Shown piece by piece: positions 1-9,305 of a DNA stretch of 64,000 nt. The stretch comes from JAEUOS01 sp046160545 (GTDB taxonomy: Bacteria > Pseudomonadota > Gammaproteobacteria > Burkholderiales > JAEUOS01): NCBI GenBank assembly GCA_046160545.1, contig JBJXGS010000322.1, positions 1 through 64,000 on the forward strand. Direction: 5' to 3'. A program made the position numbers and the translations under genes. Each line of letters begins with the position of its first letter. Within the stretch, counting starts at the first letter, position 1. The notes beneath the pieces were generated by a model. That model ran no database searches. It was not told where the DNA came from and saw nothing but the letters and a program-made list of their open reading frames with translations.

Positions 1-146
1 AGGTCAGGCTGCATGAATTCGAGGAAGGCCAGTCGCACTTGCCCGGCGCTTGCCCGCGCCGCGACCGCGTCGCGCAGGCGTTCGAACGGCCGCGCCCATT
101 CGGGATCGCGGGCGCCGTGGGCGAAGATGATGATGGCGGATGTCAT
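1..146 (-). CDS. cbiX: CbiX-type sirohydrochlorin chelatase, N-terminal part (cut by window edge)
   Basis: Only the first 48 or so codons are inside the window; the rest lies beyond the left edge. The protein begins MTSAIIIFAHGARDPEW and continues with a stretch ending AFLEFMQPD. The early HGARDPEW and the later FLEFM match the short CbiX family, which inserts cobalt or another divalent metal into sirohydrochlorin in tetrapyrrole synthesis, and the early His is a metal-site residue in that family. The ATG has an AAGGAAAG-like ribosome site upstream. It lies 102 bases downstream of the FGE gene on the same strand and is not obviously part of the sulfatase cluster. Confidence 0.75.
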   Translation of the reverse strand, partial: MTSAIIIFAHGARDPEWARPFERLRDAVAARASAGQVRLAFLEFMQPD

Positions 147-248
147 GATGCGGGTTTTCGTGGCGCAGCTTTCCTTGGCTTGATTTGGGCACGCCGCACG
201 CCGCCACGCGAATATACAGGCGGGCGCATGCGGCGCATGCTCCGATTC

Positions 249-1289
249 TCAAGGCCCGGGGGCAACCAGAACGGTGCGAAAGCCAACGTGACTGGCGGCG
301 AGGTCGTCTTCCTGCGCCTGGCGCGCCGCCGCTCGATAGCGCATGCAGTAATTCGGGGCGCACAGGAAGGAACCGCCCTTGATGACGCGGGCGCCGCTGC
401 CGGTATCGCGGCGCATCGGCTGCAGTCCCTGCGAAGGGTCGTTCGGCAGCGCGGCGTGGTTCTCGGTCCAGGCATCCGCGGTCAGTTCCCACACGTTGCC
501 GATCATGTCGTATAGGCCCAGCGCGTTGGGCGCATAGCAGCCGACCGGCGCGCTGCCCGCGAAGCCGTCGCTGGCGTCGTTGATGACGGGAAACAGCCCC
601 TGCCAGGTGTTGGCCTCGCGCGGCTGGTCGCGCGCGGGCAGGGCGTCGGCCCGAGCGCCGCGCGCCGCCCACTCCCACTGGGCTTCGGTCGGCAGGCTGC
701 GCCCCTTCCAGCGCGCATAGGCCTGCGCGTCCTCCAGGGCGACCGACACCACTGGATGCGCGGCGCGCCCGGCCAAGCCGCTGCCCGGGCCGCCCGGATG
801 ACGCCAGTTCGCGCCCGGCACATAGCGCCACCACTGCCGCAGGTCGCCGCCGTCGCGCAGGTCGGTGGGCATGGTGAAGACCACCGCACCGGGCTTTTGC
901 ATCTGCGGCGGCAGGTGCGCATGGCGGTCGCGGTCGACCGCGCGCTCGGCCACCGTCACGTAGCCGGTGGCGGCGACGAACGCGGCGAACTGCGCGTTGG
1001 TAACTTCGGTGCGGTCGATCCAGAACCCGGCAACGGTGGTCCTCGTCAGCGGTCCTTCCTCGGCATAGACGGTGTCGCCGATATCGAAACTGCCGCCGGG
1101 CACCCACACCATGCCGGCGTGCCGCGCGTCGGGCGCTTCGCCGGGCAATGGGCAGTTTGCGCGCTCTGCCCTTACGCCCACCGCCGCCGGCCGCGCGAGC
1201 CAGATCCACGCCGCCACCAGGGCCGCGCAAGCGGCGACGCCGAGCGCCAGGCCGATGACCAGGCGCGAAGGTCCCTTCGGCTCGGCCAT
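249..1289 (-). CDS. Membrane-anchored formylglycine-generating enzyme (sulfatase maturase)
   Basis: The product (346 aa) is a SUMF1/FGE-family protein, which oxidises the active-site Cys of type I sulfatases to formylglycine using O2 and copper. The family opening GMVWVPGGSFDIGD sits near residue 58, LPTEAQWEWAARG in the middle, and the C-terminal block GGSFLC-APN-YCMRYR carries both catalytic cysteines (about Cys310 and Cys315). Many FGE-fold relatives lack this pair, so real maturase activity is likely. Residues 10-33 form one hydrophobic segment (LVIGLALGVAACAALVAAWIW), an anchor that classical cytosolic bacterial FGEs lack. The start is the ATG four bases after the upstream sulfatase stop; longer in-frame extensions run inside that sulfatase and are shadows. 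Its position directly behind two sulfatases names its substrates. Confidence 0.93.
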   Translation of the reverse strand: MAEPKGPSRLVIGLALGVAACAALVAAWIWLARPAAVGVRAERANCPLPGEAPDARHAGMVWVPGGSFDIGDTVYAEEGPLTRTTVAGFWIDRTEVTNAQFAAFVAATGYVTVAERAVDRDRHAHLPPQMQKPGAVVFTMPTDLRDGGDLRQWWRYVPGANWRHPGGPGSGLAGRAAHPVVSVALEDAQAYARWKGRSLPTEAQWEWAARGARADALPARDQPREANTWQGLFPVINDASDGFAGSAPVGCYAPNALGLYDMIGNVWELTADAWTENHAALPNDPSQGLQPMRRDTGSGARVIKGGSFLCAPNYCMRYRAAARQAQEDDLAASHVGFRTVLVAPGP

Positions 1290-1293
1290 TTCC

Positions 1294-2958
1294 TCAGTTG
1301 TACCAGTAGGTGTACTCGTCGCCGGGCGCTTCCTTCTGGTCCAGGGTCTTGTCGATGGACACCGGCACTTCGATGAACGACGGCCACAGCGGCGGCGGCA
1401 TGCCGGCATGGTGCTGGTCCAGCAGCGCCTTGAGGCGCGCCACCTGCGCGCTCTCGCGCTCGGCGAGGTTGGTGCGCTCGGTCGGATCGGTGTTGAGGTC
1501 GAACAGCCAGGTCTTCCCGGCGCGCCCGCCGACGATGAGTTTCCATCCCTCCGACTGCACGGCCCGGTACGGGCCGCCGCGCCAGTGCAGCGCGCGCGGC
1601 GCCACGGGCGCGGCGCGCCCGGCCAGATGCGGCAGCAGGTCCACGCCGTCGATAGTGCGATCGCGCGGCGCACTCGCTCCCGCAGCCGCAAGCACGGTCG
1701 GCAGGATGTCGATGTTCGAGACCGGTGGCGCATGGCGCGTGCCCGCGGCGATGCGCGCCGGCCACCTGGCCACGTAGGGCACGCGCAGGCCGCCCTCGAA
1801 AAGCGTCAGCTTCCAGCCGCGGTACGGGCGGTTCACCTGCGGCAGCCCAAGGTAGCCGGGGGCGCCGTTGTCGCTGGTGAAGATCACCAGGGTGTTGTCG
1901 TCGAGGCCGTGCTCGCGCAGGGCCGCGAGCACGCGGCCGACGCTGCGGTCGAGCGCGCGGATCATCGCCGCGTAGACCCTTTGACGATGGTCGGCGATGC
2001 CGGCGAGCGCGTCGTAATCCTCCCTGGCAGCCTGCAGGGGCGTGTGCACGCCCCAGTGCGCGAGGTAGAGGAAGAAAGGCCGATGGCGGTTCTGCGCAAT
2101 GGCCCGCACGGCCTCGTCGGTGAAGTAGTCGGTCAGGTACTTGTCCGGCTCGAACCACGCGCCGCCGTTGTAGCTCACGCCGAAACGCATGTTGGGCCAG
2201 AAGAAGCGGTCGATGGGGTCGAAGTCCTGCTCCGAGTTGACCACCCGCGCGTGCCGGCGCGGCAGGTACAGGCCGCTTTCCATGAACAGGGTTTCGTCGA
2301 AACCCTGGTTGTTGGGCCGCATTTCCGGCGTGCTGCCCAGGTGCCACTTGCCGATGTGGATGCTGTGGTAGCCGCGCGCCTTGAGCAACTCGGCGATGGT
2401 TTGTTCCGACGGCGGCATGCCGAGCTCGTTGAACGGCTTTGCATTTGCGGCCTTCGCGTGGTCGATGATCACCGTGCGCAGGCGCGTCTGGTCCGCATAC
2501 AGCGCCGGCGCGACGCGCGCCATTGCCCCCGGCGTCGGGGTGAACTCGAGGCCGAAGCGCCACGGGTAGCGCCCGGTCATGAGCGCCGCGCGCGAAGGCG
2601 TGCACACCGCGCTGCCGGCATAGCCGCGCTCGAAGACGACGCCGTCGCGCCCGATGGCATCGATGGCGGGCGTGGGCACGCCCAGCGCGGCGTAGCCGCC
2701 GCCGTGGGCGGTGACGTCGTTGATGCCGAGGTCGTCGGCAACGATGACCACGATGTTCGGCGGCCGCGCCGAAGGCGGGGCGGCAGGCCGGTCGGGCCCC
2801 GCCTGCCACGGCGCCGGGCGATACGCCGCGCGTGGATGGCGCAGGTCGGTGTACCAACCCAGCGAGTATTGCAGGATCACAAGACGATTGGCGTACGCGA
2901 CGCCGGCGATCGCGGCGATCGCGAGCGCGGCGGTGACGAGGACTGTGCGCAGCTTCAT
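1294..2958 (-). CDS. Type I sulfatase, membrane-anchored (first of two)
   Basis: This 554-aa protein belongs to the alkaline-phosphatase-like sulfatase family and hydrolyses sulfate esters. It shows the metal-binding PPNIVVIVADDLG (Asp75/76) and the signature AVCTPSRAALMTGR, in which Cys119 would become formylglycine. Further family blocks are KWHLG, FFLYLAHWGVHTPLQ and FTSDNGAPG. The N-terminus (residues 5-31) is a hydrophobic signal or anchor without a clear cleavage site, so the enzyme is probably tethered on the periplasmic face. The start MKLRTVLV was chosen because it opens the signal segment. The gene lies 26 bases after the other sulfatase and 4 bases before the FGE gene. The substrate cannot be read from the sequence. 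Confidence 0.93.
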   Translation of the reverse strand: MKLRTVLVTAALAIAAIAGVAYANRLVILQYSLGWYTDLRHPRAAYRPAPWQAGPDRPAAPPSARPPNIVVIVADDLGINDVTAHGGGYAALGVPTPAIDAIGRDGVVFERGYAGSAVCTPSRAALMTGRYPWRFGLEFTPTPGAMARVAPALYADQTRLRTVIIDHAKAANAKPFNELGMPPSEQTIAELLKARGYHSIHIGKWHLGSTPEMRPNNQGFDETLFMESGLYLPRRHARVVNSEQDFDPIDRFFWPNMRFGVSYNGGAWFEPDKYLTDYFTDEAVRAIAQNRHRPFFLYLAHWGVHTPLQAAREDYDALAGIADHRQRVYAAMIRALDRSVGRVLAALREHGLDDNTLVIFTSDNGAPGYLGLPQVNRPYRGWKLTLFEGGLRVPYVARWPARIAAGTRHAPPVSNIDILPTVLAAAGASAPRDRTIDGVDLLPHLAGRAAPVAPRALHWRGGPYRAVQSEGWKLIVGGRAGKTWLFDLNTDPTERTNLAERESAQVARLKALLDQHHAGMPPPLWPSFIEVPVSIDKTLDQKEAPGDEYTYWYN

Positions 2959-2984
2959 GCTTTGTATTCCGGCGGCACGCGGAT

Positions 2985-4790
2985 TCAGCGCGCAGTGGCA
3001 CGCCGCCGCCGCCACACCATGGTCGCGGCGGCGGCGAGGAGCAGGGCGACGATCCAGGGTGCCGCACGCGCCAGGCGCGGCAGGTAGGCGTTGTAGAAGG
3101 CGTTGATCTGCACCTGGCGCACCGGGTCGAAATCCGGCGGCATCGGCAGGACTCCGTTGGCGCGCGCGTAGTCCTCGTAGTGGGCCTGCATGCGCTCGAA
3201 CAGCTCCGGCATGACTGCGCGCAGGTCGCGCGTTTCGCCCGGGTCGGCGGTGATGTCATAGAGGTGCCACTGGCCGTCACCGACCGGCGGCAACACGCGC
3301 ACGAGCTTGTAGTCGCCTTTGAACAGGGCGGCACTGCCGGAGAGCTCGTAGCCGATCGTCTTCTCCGGATCGTGCACGCGATCGGTGAGGCCGCGCAGCG
3401 CCGACACGAGACTGGTCCCGGTCGGCGTGACGACGGCGCGGCCCTGGTAGCTTCCTGCCGGTGCCGCCACGCCGGCCAATTGCAGCAGGGTCGGAACGAT
3501 GTCGCTGACATGCGTGAAGGCGTTGACGATGCGGCCGGACTCGATGCCGGGGCCGGCGACGATCAGGGGCACGCGAATACCGCCTTCGCCGCCGTAGAAC
3601 TTGTAGGTGCTCAGCGGCGAGGCCGCAGCGCTGGCCCAGCTCGGCCCAATGATCGTATATGCGCCCTTGGCGCCCAGGCTTTCGATGTCGCGCGAGTAAT
3701 TCCAGCCCAGCCACAGGCGCGCGGACAGTACGGCGTAGGGGTCGGACGCCTCGGCGCCGTTGTCGGACAGGAACAGGAACACCGTGTTGTCGTACTCCCC
3801 GGACGACTTGAGGTAGGCCACGAGACGCCCGACCTCGTGGTCCATCGCGTCGGCCATGGCGGCGTAGACCTCCATGCGGCGCGCCTCGTAGGCCTTTTGC
3901 GCCTCGGACAGCGTGTTCCAGTCGCGCGTGGTGGGCATCACCACCATCGCCGCATCCTTCGGCATGATTCCCAGTTCGACGGCGCGCTTGCGGCGCTCTT
4001 CGCGCAGCACCGTCCAGCCGTCCTTGTACTTCCCCCGGTACTTGTCGACGAAGGCCTTGGGCGCCTGCAGCGGAATGTGGTTGGCCTGGTAGGCAACGTA
4101 GGCGAAGAATGGCTTGCCCGAACCGGCGCCGGCGCGCAGGTATTCGAGCGCCTTGTCGGTGAAGAAGGTCGACGAGTAGAAGTCCTTCGGAATCGCGGCG
4201 GGCTTGTCGTTCTCGTACCAGTACACGCGGTCCTTGATGGCCAGATACAGGCGGCCCTCCCAGTTGTCCGACCCGCTGTCGGCCTGGATGAAGGAACGCT
4301 CGAAGCCACGCGCGCCGGGCAGGTTGTGTGCCTCGTGCCCCAAGTGCCACTTGCCCGCCATCAGGGTGCGGTAGCCGCCGTCGCGCAGCAGGCTCGCAAC
4401 GGTCACGACGTTGCGATCGAGCACGCCCAGGTAACCCGGCCGGCCGAGGTGCTCGCGCGGAATGTTCTCCGGCATGTTGCCGACACCGTTGCGGTGGTTG
4501 TCGACCCCGGTCAGGAGCATCGCGCGCGTGGGCGCGCATGACGCCGTGACGTGGAAATTGGAGAATCTCACGCCGCGCCTGGCAAGCTCGTCCAGGCTCG
4601 GTGTGGCGATCTCGCCGCCGAAGGCGCCGACATCGGAAAAGCCCCAGTCGTCGGCGAGCAGCAGCACGATGTTCGGTCGCGCCTTGCCGGGCACAGCGGC
4701 GACGGCGGGGCCGCACGCCAGCAGTGCCGCGAGCACAAGTGCGCAGGTGAAGCCGGGGCCGGGGAGGCAGCGCGTTGTCGAGGAACTCAT
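2985..4790 (-). CDS. Arylsulfatase of the Pseudomonas AtsA type, with C-terminal membrane anchor
   Basis: The product is a 601-aa type I sulfatase. The metal motif RPNIVLLLADDWG (Asp47/48) is followed by TASCAPTRAMLLTG, with Cys85 as the formylglycine precursor; the C-x-P-T-R form and the following TGVDNHRNGVG resemble Pseudomonas aeruginosa arylsulfatase. KWHLG, PFFAYVAYQANHIPLQAP and FLSDNGAEA complete the fold. A signal peptide covers about residues 11-32 (ending AVAAVPG). The last 25 residues hold a second hydrophobic segment (APWIVALLLAAAATMVW) capped by RRRRATAR, a typical stop-transfer tail, so the catalytic domain is probably held at the outer face of the inner membrane. The start codon overlaps the preceding stop (ATGA), which indicates translational coupling. 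Confidence 0.93.
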   Translation of the reverse strand: MSSSTTRCLPGPGFTCALVLAALLACGPAVAAVPGKARPNIVLLLADDWGFSDVGAFGGEIATPSLDELARRGVRFSNFHVTASCAPTRAMLLTGVDNHRNGVGNMPENIPREHLGRPGYLGVLDRNVVTVASLLRDGGYRTLMAGKWHLGHEAHNLPGARGFERSFIQADSGSDNWEGRLYLAIKDRVYWYENDKPAAIPKDFYSSTFFTDKALEYLRAGAGSGKPFFAYVAYQANHIPLQAPKAFVDKYRGKYKDGWTVLREERRKRAVELGIMPKDAAMVVMPTTRDWNTLSEAQKAYEARRMEVYAAMADAMDHEVGRLVAYLKSSGEYDNTVFLFLSDNGAEASDPYAVLSARLWLGWNYSRDIESLGAKGAYTIIGPSWASAAASPLSTYKFYGGEGGIRVPLIVAGPGIESGRIVNAFTHVSDIVPTLLQLAGVAAPAGSYQGRAVVTPTGTSLVSALRGLTDRVHDPEKTIGYELSGSAALFKGDYKLVRVLPPVGDGQWHLYDITADPGETRDLRAVMPELFERMQAHYEDYARANGVLPMPPDFDPVRQVQINAFYNAYLPRLARAAPWIVALLLAAAATMVWRRRRATAR

Positions 4791-5052
4791 GGCAGCTCGC
4801 GCCGGCGCTCTGCGTCGGCGAGCGGCTTCCAGTGAAACAGCCCGAACAGCAGCGTCAGCAAGATGCTCGCCGCCAGCGCGCCGCGATAACGGCGCACGTG
4901 GCCGAAGAACAGGAGCAATTCGACCGCGTGTATCGCCAGGATCGCCAGCGTCGCGCGCTGCAGCCACGCACCGGCCGCGCCCGGCAATGGCCAGACCAGG
5001 CTGGCGGCTGCCAGCAGGTAGACAGTCAGGAGCACGATTCGCAGGAACAGGT

Positions 5053-5056
<4 letters not shown>
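4787..5056 (-). CDS. Small DUF1145-like membrane protein (TTG start)
   Basis: This 89-aa protein has three hydrophobic stretches: LRIVLLTVYLLAAASLVWPL, ATLAILAIHAVELLLFF and LAASILLTLLFGLFHW. The WPLPG in the first loop and the spacing resemble the DUF1145/YhhL family, which has no known biochemical role. No ATG is available. The likely start is a TTG whose bases overlap the TGA of the dehalogenase gene, and the stop overlaps the ATG of the sulfatase gene, so it is held in the chain by coupling at both ends. It could assist membrane placement of the neighbouring enzymes, but that is inference only. Confidence 0.7.
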
Positions 5057-6020
<964 letters not shown>

Positions 6021-6024
<4 letters not shown>

Positions 6025-7112
6025 CGCCAGGCCCTGCTCTCGACGATCGCGTCGCCGCCGGCCGGCAGGCTGAACACCATGCCGTCCACGCCGATGATGA
6101 TCGGCCCGGCGAAATGCCGTGCCGCATCGCCTAAGAATGCCGCGTTCATGAAGCGCGCCGGAAGCGGCGGCACGATGTGGTTGAGGACGAGGCGGCGCAC
6201 GCCGGCCGCGGCAGCCTGTTGCGCAGCCTCCTCGGGCGTGCTGTGGTAGTCGACGATGTCGCGCATGATTTGCGCGAGGTTCGCGACGCTGCGCGCGGCG
6301 AAGCCCTGTTCCAGCAGCCCGACCATGCGCGGCTGCAAGGCCTCGTGCAGCAGCAGGTCGGCGCCGCGCGCGGCCGCCACCAGCGTCGGCGTCTTGGCGG
6401 TGTCGCCGCTGATCACCACCGAACGACCCTTGTAATCGAAACGGTAGCCCACCGCCGGCTCGACCGGCGCATGGCGCACGCGAAACGCGGTGACCTTGAG
6501 CCCGCCATCATCGATCACGGTGGCGGTGTCGCCCTGGCCGGGCGGCGGCAGCGTGAACGCCAGCGCGCGGCCGCCGGCGCCGTCCGGCGGCATCACTTTT
6601 TGCGTGTGGTGCGCGACTCGGTAGGCCGTGTCGCTCGCGTATGCCTCGCGCAGACCGGCGAGAACACGCTCGATGCCCGCCGGCCCGCGCACCGCCAGCG
6701 GGCTTTGCGCCGACGCCATGGCCCAGCGCTGCAGCAGCAGCGGCGCCAGCCCGTCGATGTGGTCTGAATGAAAGTGCGTGATGAGGATCGCCTCGATGCG
6801 CGCCGCCGGGACTCCCATGCGGGCGAGGTTGCGCGCGCTGCCCTCGCCGGCGTCGACCACGAATACGCGCGTGCCGGCGATGACGGCAGTGCAGGGCCCG
6901 GCGCGCGCCGGGTCGGGAAACGGCGAACCCGTGCCGCACAGCGCGACGTGCAGGCCGTCGGCAAGCTCAGCCACGCTGTCGCGACCGGCATTGGCCTCGG
7001 CCACGCGCCCGAGCATGGCCATGGTGAGCGGCGTGCGCAGAGCGTAAGCGGACGCCGCCAGCCCGGCGCCGACGACCGCCGCCCAGAACAGAACCTTGCC
7101 GATTCGACCCAT
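6021..7112 (-). CDS. MBL-fold hydrolase of the AtsA-arylsulfatase / RNase Z-like type
   Basis: This 363-aa protein is first in the minus-strand cluster. An N-terminal hydrophobic segment (residues 7-24) suggests export or anchoring. The metallo-beta-lactamase motif ITHFHSDHIDG gives His113, His115, Asp117 and His118; VVISGDTAK supplies the bridging Asp and LVLNHIVPP the last His. The opening LCGTGSPFPDPARAGPCTAV and the ITHFHSDHIDGLAPLLLQRW run resemble the RNase Z-like group containing Pseudoalteromonas AtsA, a zinc arylsulfatase unrelated to type I enzymes. A hydrolase for sulfate or other esters is therefore possible, but a lactonase or phosphodiesterase cannot be excluded. The start MGRIGKV was preferred over one 33 codons upstream that would run into the regulatory region. 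Confidence 0.82.
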
Positions 7113-7197
7113 CGCCGCCTCCGCGCGCAGGAAATGCGCCGTATCACCGGTGCCACGGCGCCGGCCTTGACCGCAGCCTGCCGCGAGGCATAGTATA

Positions 7198-7210
7198 TGA
7201 ACCTGATTCA
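7198..7210. promoter_or_regulatory. Candidate TetR-type operator palindrome
   Basis: In the 128-base divergent region between the MBL gene and tetR lies TGAACCTGATTCA, symmetric at TGAA/TTCA and at the inner C/G, with one mismatched pair. A second pair, TATGAAC and GTTTCATA, brackets it over about 7196-7224. It sits about 31 bases before the tetR ATG. Position and symmetry suit autoregulation and control of the sulfatase cluster. No binding data can be inferred. Confidence 0.45.
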
Positions 7211-7240
7211 CATTAGTGTTTCATATTTTCTGCCACCGCC

Positions 7241-7969
7241 ATGCGCCCTGCCCGGCACCATCGGAAGTCCGCCAGCACAGACACGAGGGCGCCCAAGCAG
7301 GAGCGCTCGCGGGCCACCGTCGAGGCCATTCTCGAGGCGGCGATTCAGGTTCTCGAGGAAGAGGGCCTGGATGGCTTTAAGGTCGCGGCGATTGCCGAGC
7401 GCTCGGGCTACGGGGTCGGCACGCTGTACCAGTACTTCTCCGGCATCGACGAAGTCATGCGCGCGCTGGTCGAGTCTCGCCTGGACAAGCAGCGCCAGAC
7501 GCTGGTGGCGCAGGTGGGACGCCTGGCAGCGGACGGCCGGCGCCACGACACGCGCGCGGTGATCCGCCTGTGGCTCGACGCCATGGGCAAGCGGCGCGGA
7601 GCGCAGAAGGCGCTGCTCGAGTGGGCGCTGGCGCGTCCGGACGTGCGCTCGATGGACGGGCGCAACGCTTTCCTCGCGCAGATCCTGGCGTCGGTATCGG
7701 CCGACGCGCAGGGCTTGGCTTTCGAGCGCCTGCTCACGCCGACGGAAATGTTCGTGCTCTCGCGCGCGTTCCTGGGCGCGGTGCGCAACGCGCTGTGGAG
7801 CGAGGAGCAGGATCTCGACGCGCCGCAATTCGTGCAGGCCTTGGCCGACCTGGTCGACGGTTTCATGCGCCAGCTGGCCGCGCGCGAGGTGCGTCCCCGG
7901 CATGCAGGGGGCACGGATGCGCCCGCGCGTGCACCACCTGGGCACGCGCTGCGGCGCGCGCGCGCCTGA
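7241..7969 (+). CDS. TetR-family transcriptional regulator
   Basis: The product (242 aa) has an N-terminal helix-turn-helix at about residues 24-70, with the typical pattern ILEAAIQVLEEEG then VAAIAERSGYGVGTLYQYF. The rest is a helical, variable ligand-binding region. The Ala/Arg/Pro-rich tail after about residue 215 looks disordered. The gene is divergent from the MBL/dehalogenase/sulfatase cluster and shares a control region with it, so repression of that cluster relieved by a small ligand is the simplest model. The downstream thioredoxin-fold gene follows after 28 bases and is probably co-transcribed. Confidence 0.9.
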   Translation: MRPARHHRKSASTDTRAPKQERSRATVEAILEAAIQVLEEEGLDGFKVAAIAERSGYGVGTLYQYFSGIDEVMRALVESRLDKQRQTLVAQVGRLAADGRRHDTRAVIRLWLDAMGKRRGAQKALLEWALARPDVRSMDGRNAFLAQILASVSADAQGLAFERLLTPTEMFVLSRAFLGAVRNALWSEEQDLDAPQFVQALADLVDGFMRQLAAREVRPRHAGGTDAPARAPPGHALRRARA

Positions 7970-7997
7970 TCGCAGCGATCGGCTCGAAAGGACCCGC

Positions 7998-9305
7998 ATG
8001 TCGCTCAAGACCCTGTTGATGCCGGCGATCATGGCGCGCATGCTCTCGCAGGTACGGCTGGAGCGCCAGCGCGAGCGGGCAGAGCGCGCGCGCCGCGCGC
8101 GCGGCCAGCCCCACGTGGTGCATTACTTCCACCAGAGCGACGATCCGTACAGCGCACTGGCCGCCCAGGCGTTGCCGCAGCTTGCGGCGCGCTACGATGT
8201 TTCGCTGCTGCCGCACGTGGTCGGTCCGCCCACCGACGCCGCTGCGCCGGAACGCGCCATGCTCGTTGCCTACAGCCGGCGCGACGCCGCGCTGCTGGCG
8301 CAGCGCCACGCGCTGGACTTCGCCGACGGCGGCGCCCAGCCTGGCGACGCTGCCGTCGCCGCGGCCACCGCGCGCCTGGTCGCGGCGGCCATGGACGGCA
8401 GCTTCGTCGAGGTGGCGCAGCAGGTAGGCGCCGCCCTGTGGGCAGAAACCGGCATGCCGGCTGCCACGCCGTCGGCGCCCAGCGCCGTGGTGGCGCAGCA
8501 CCTGGCCGATGCCGAGCGACTGCGTACTCGCCTTGGGCATTACCTGGGCGCCACGTTCCATTACGCCGGCGAGTGGTACTGGGGCATCGACCGGCTGCAT
8601 CACCTCGAACGCCGGCTGCAGGCGCTGGATGCCGCGCGTCCCGGTACCGGCGGTCCTCTCTACCCGCCCGGCGAGGACCTCACCCGGAATACGCCCGCGC
8701 CGGGCGCGCCCGTGCTTGACTTCTTTCTTTCGTTGCGCAGCCCCTACTCAGCGATCGCGGCACCTCGGGTTTTCGACCTGGCGCGCCACACCGGCGCGCA
8801 GTTACGCCTGCGCTTCGTGCTGCCGATGGTCATGCGCGGCCTGCCGGTACCACGCGAAAAGCGCTTCTACATCGTGCAGGACACCGCTCGCGAGGCGCGC
8901 CTGCGCGGCATCGCCTTCGGCCGGCTCAACGACCCGGTAGGGCGGCCCACCGAGCGCGGCCTGGCGATCTTGGCCCTCGCGCTGCGCGCGGGCCGGGCGG
9001 AGGAATACGTCCGCGCCTTCATGCACGGCGTGTGGGCCGAGGGCATCGACGCGGGCAGCGACACGGGTTTGCGGCGCATCGTCGAGCGCGCCGGCCTGGG
9101 ATGGCGCGACGCGCAAGAGGCGCTGGAGGACCAAGGCTGGCGCGCCACGGCTGAGGAAAACCGGCGCGAGATGTTCGCGCTGGGCCTGTGGGGCGTGCCT
9201 TCGTTTCGCGTCGGCGAGGTCGCGGTGTGGGGGCAGGACCGGCTGTGGGCCGTGCAGCAGGCGCTTGTCGGGGACGCGCACTCCCCGGCGGCCGGCCTCA
9301 CATGA
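7998..9305 (+). CDS. Double-domain kappa-GST/DsbA-like (2-hydroxychromene-2-carboxylate isomerase-like) protein
   Basis: This 435-aa protein carries two thioredoxin-fold units in tandem. The first (about 38-200) contains HYFHQSDDPYSALAAQALPQL; the second (about 238-430) contains FFLSLRSPYSAIAAPRVFDL and ends with WGVPSFRVGEVAVWGQDRL. The S/D-P-Y-S motif without a CxxC is characteristic of HCCA isomerases and kappa glutathione transferases, where the Ser activates glutathione; only the second unit has the full SPYS and the cis-Pro VPSF, so the first may be a degenerate copy. The start MSLKTLL has a good GAAAGGA site. The role is unknown; glutathione-dependent isomerisation or detoxification is plausible. 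The gene overlaps the convergent rng by eight bases. Confidence 0.78.
   Translation: MSLKTLLMPAIMARMLSQVRLERQRERAERARRARGQPHVVHYFHQSDDPYSALAAQALPQLAARYDVSLLPHVVGPPTDAAAPERAMLVAYSRRDAALLAQRHALDFADGGAQPGDAAVAAATARLVAAAMDGSFVEVAQQVGAALWAETGMPAATPSAPSAVVAQHLADAERLRTRLGHYLGATFHYAGEWYWGIDRLHHLERRLQALDAARPGTGGPLYPPGEDLTRNTPAPGAPVLDFFLSLRSPYSAIAAPRVFDLARHTGAQLRLRFVLPMVMRGLPVPREKRFYIVQDTAREARLRGIAFGRLNDPVGRPTERGLAILALALRAGRAEEYVRAFMHGVWAEGIDAGSDTGLRRIVERAGLGWRDAQEALEDQGWRATAEENRREMFALGLWGVPSFRVGEVAVWGQDRLWAVQQALVGDAHSPAAGLT

Noticed and set aside
1072..3087. Long plus-strand open frame (671 aa) opposite the FGE and first sulfatase
   Set aside because: Composition is Arg/Ala/Val-rich without any domain; it is the antisense shadow of strongly supported genes in GC-rich DNA.
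3180..4541. Plus-strand open frame of 453 aa opposite the AtsA-type sulfatase
   Set aside because: Shadow of the sulfatase; Val/Arg/Gly-rich with no motif.
1294..4790. Polysaccharide utilisation locus around the sulfatases
   Set aside because: No glycoside hydrolase, lyase, SusC/SusD or TonB-type receptor gene lies nearby, and this is not Bacteroidetes DNA.
7113..7211. Longer start for the MBL gene (MNQVHILCL...)
   Set aside because: It would run through the palindromic control region and add a non-conserved leader; the internal ATG opens a good membrane segment.
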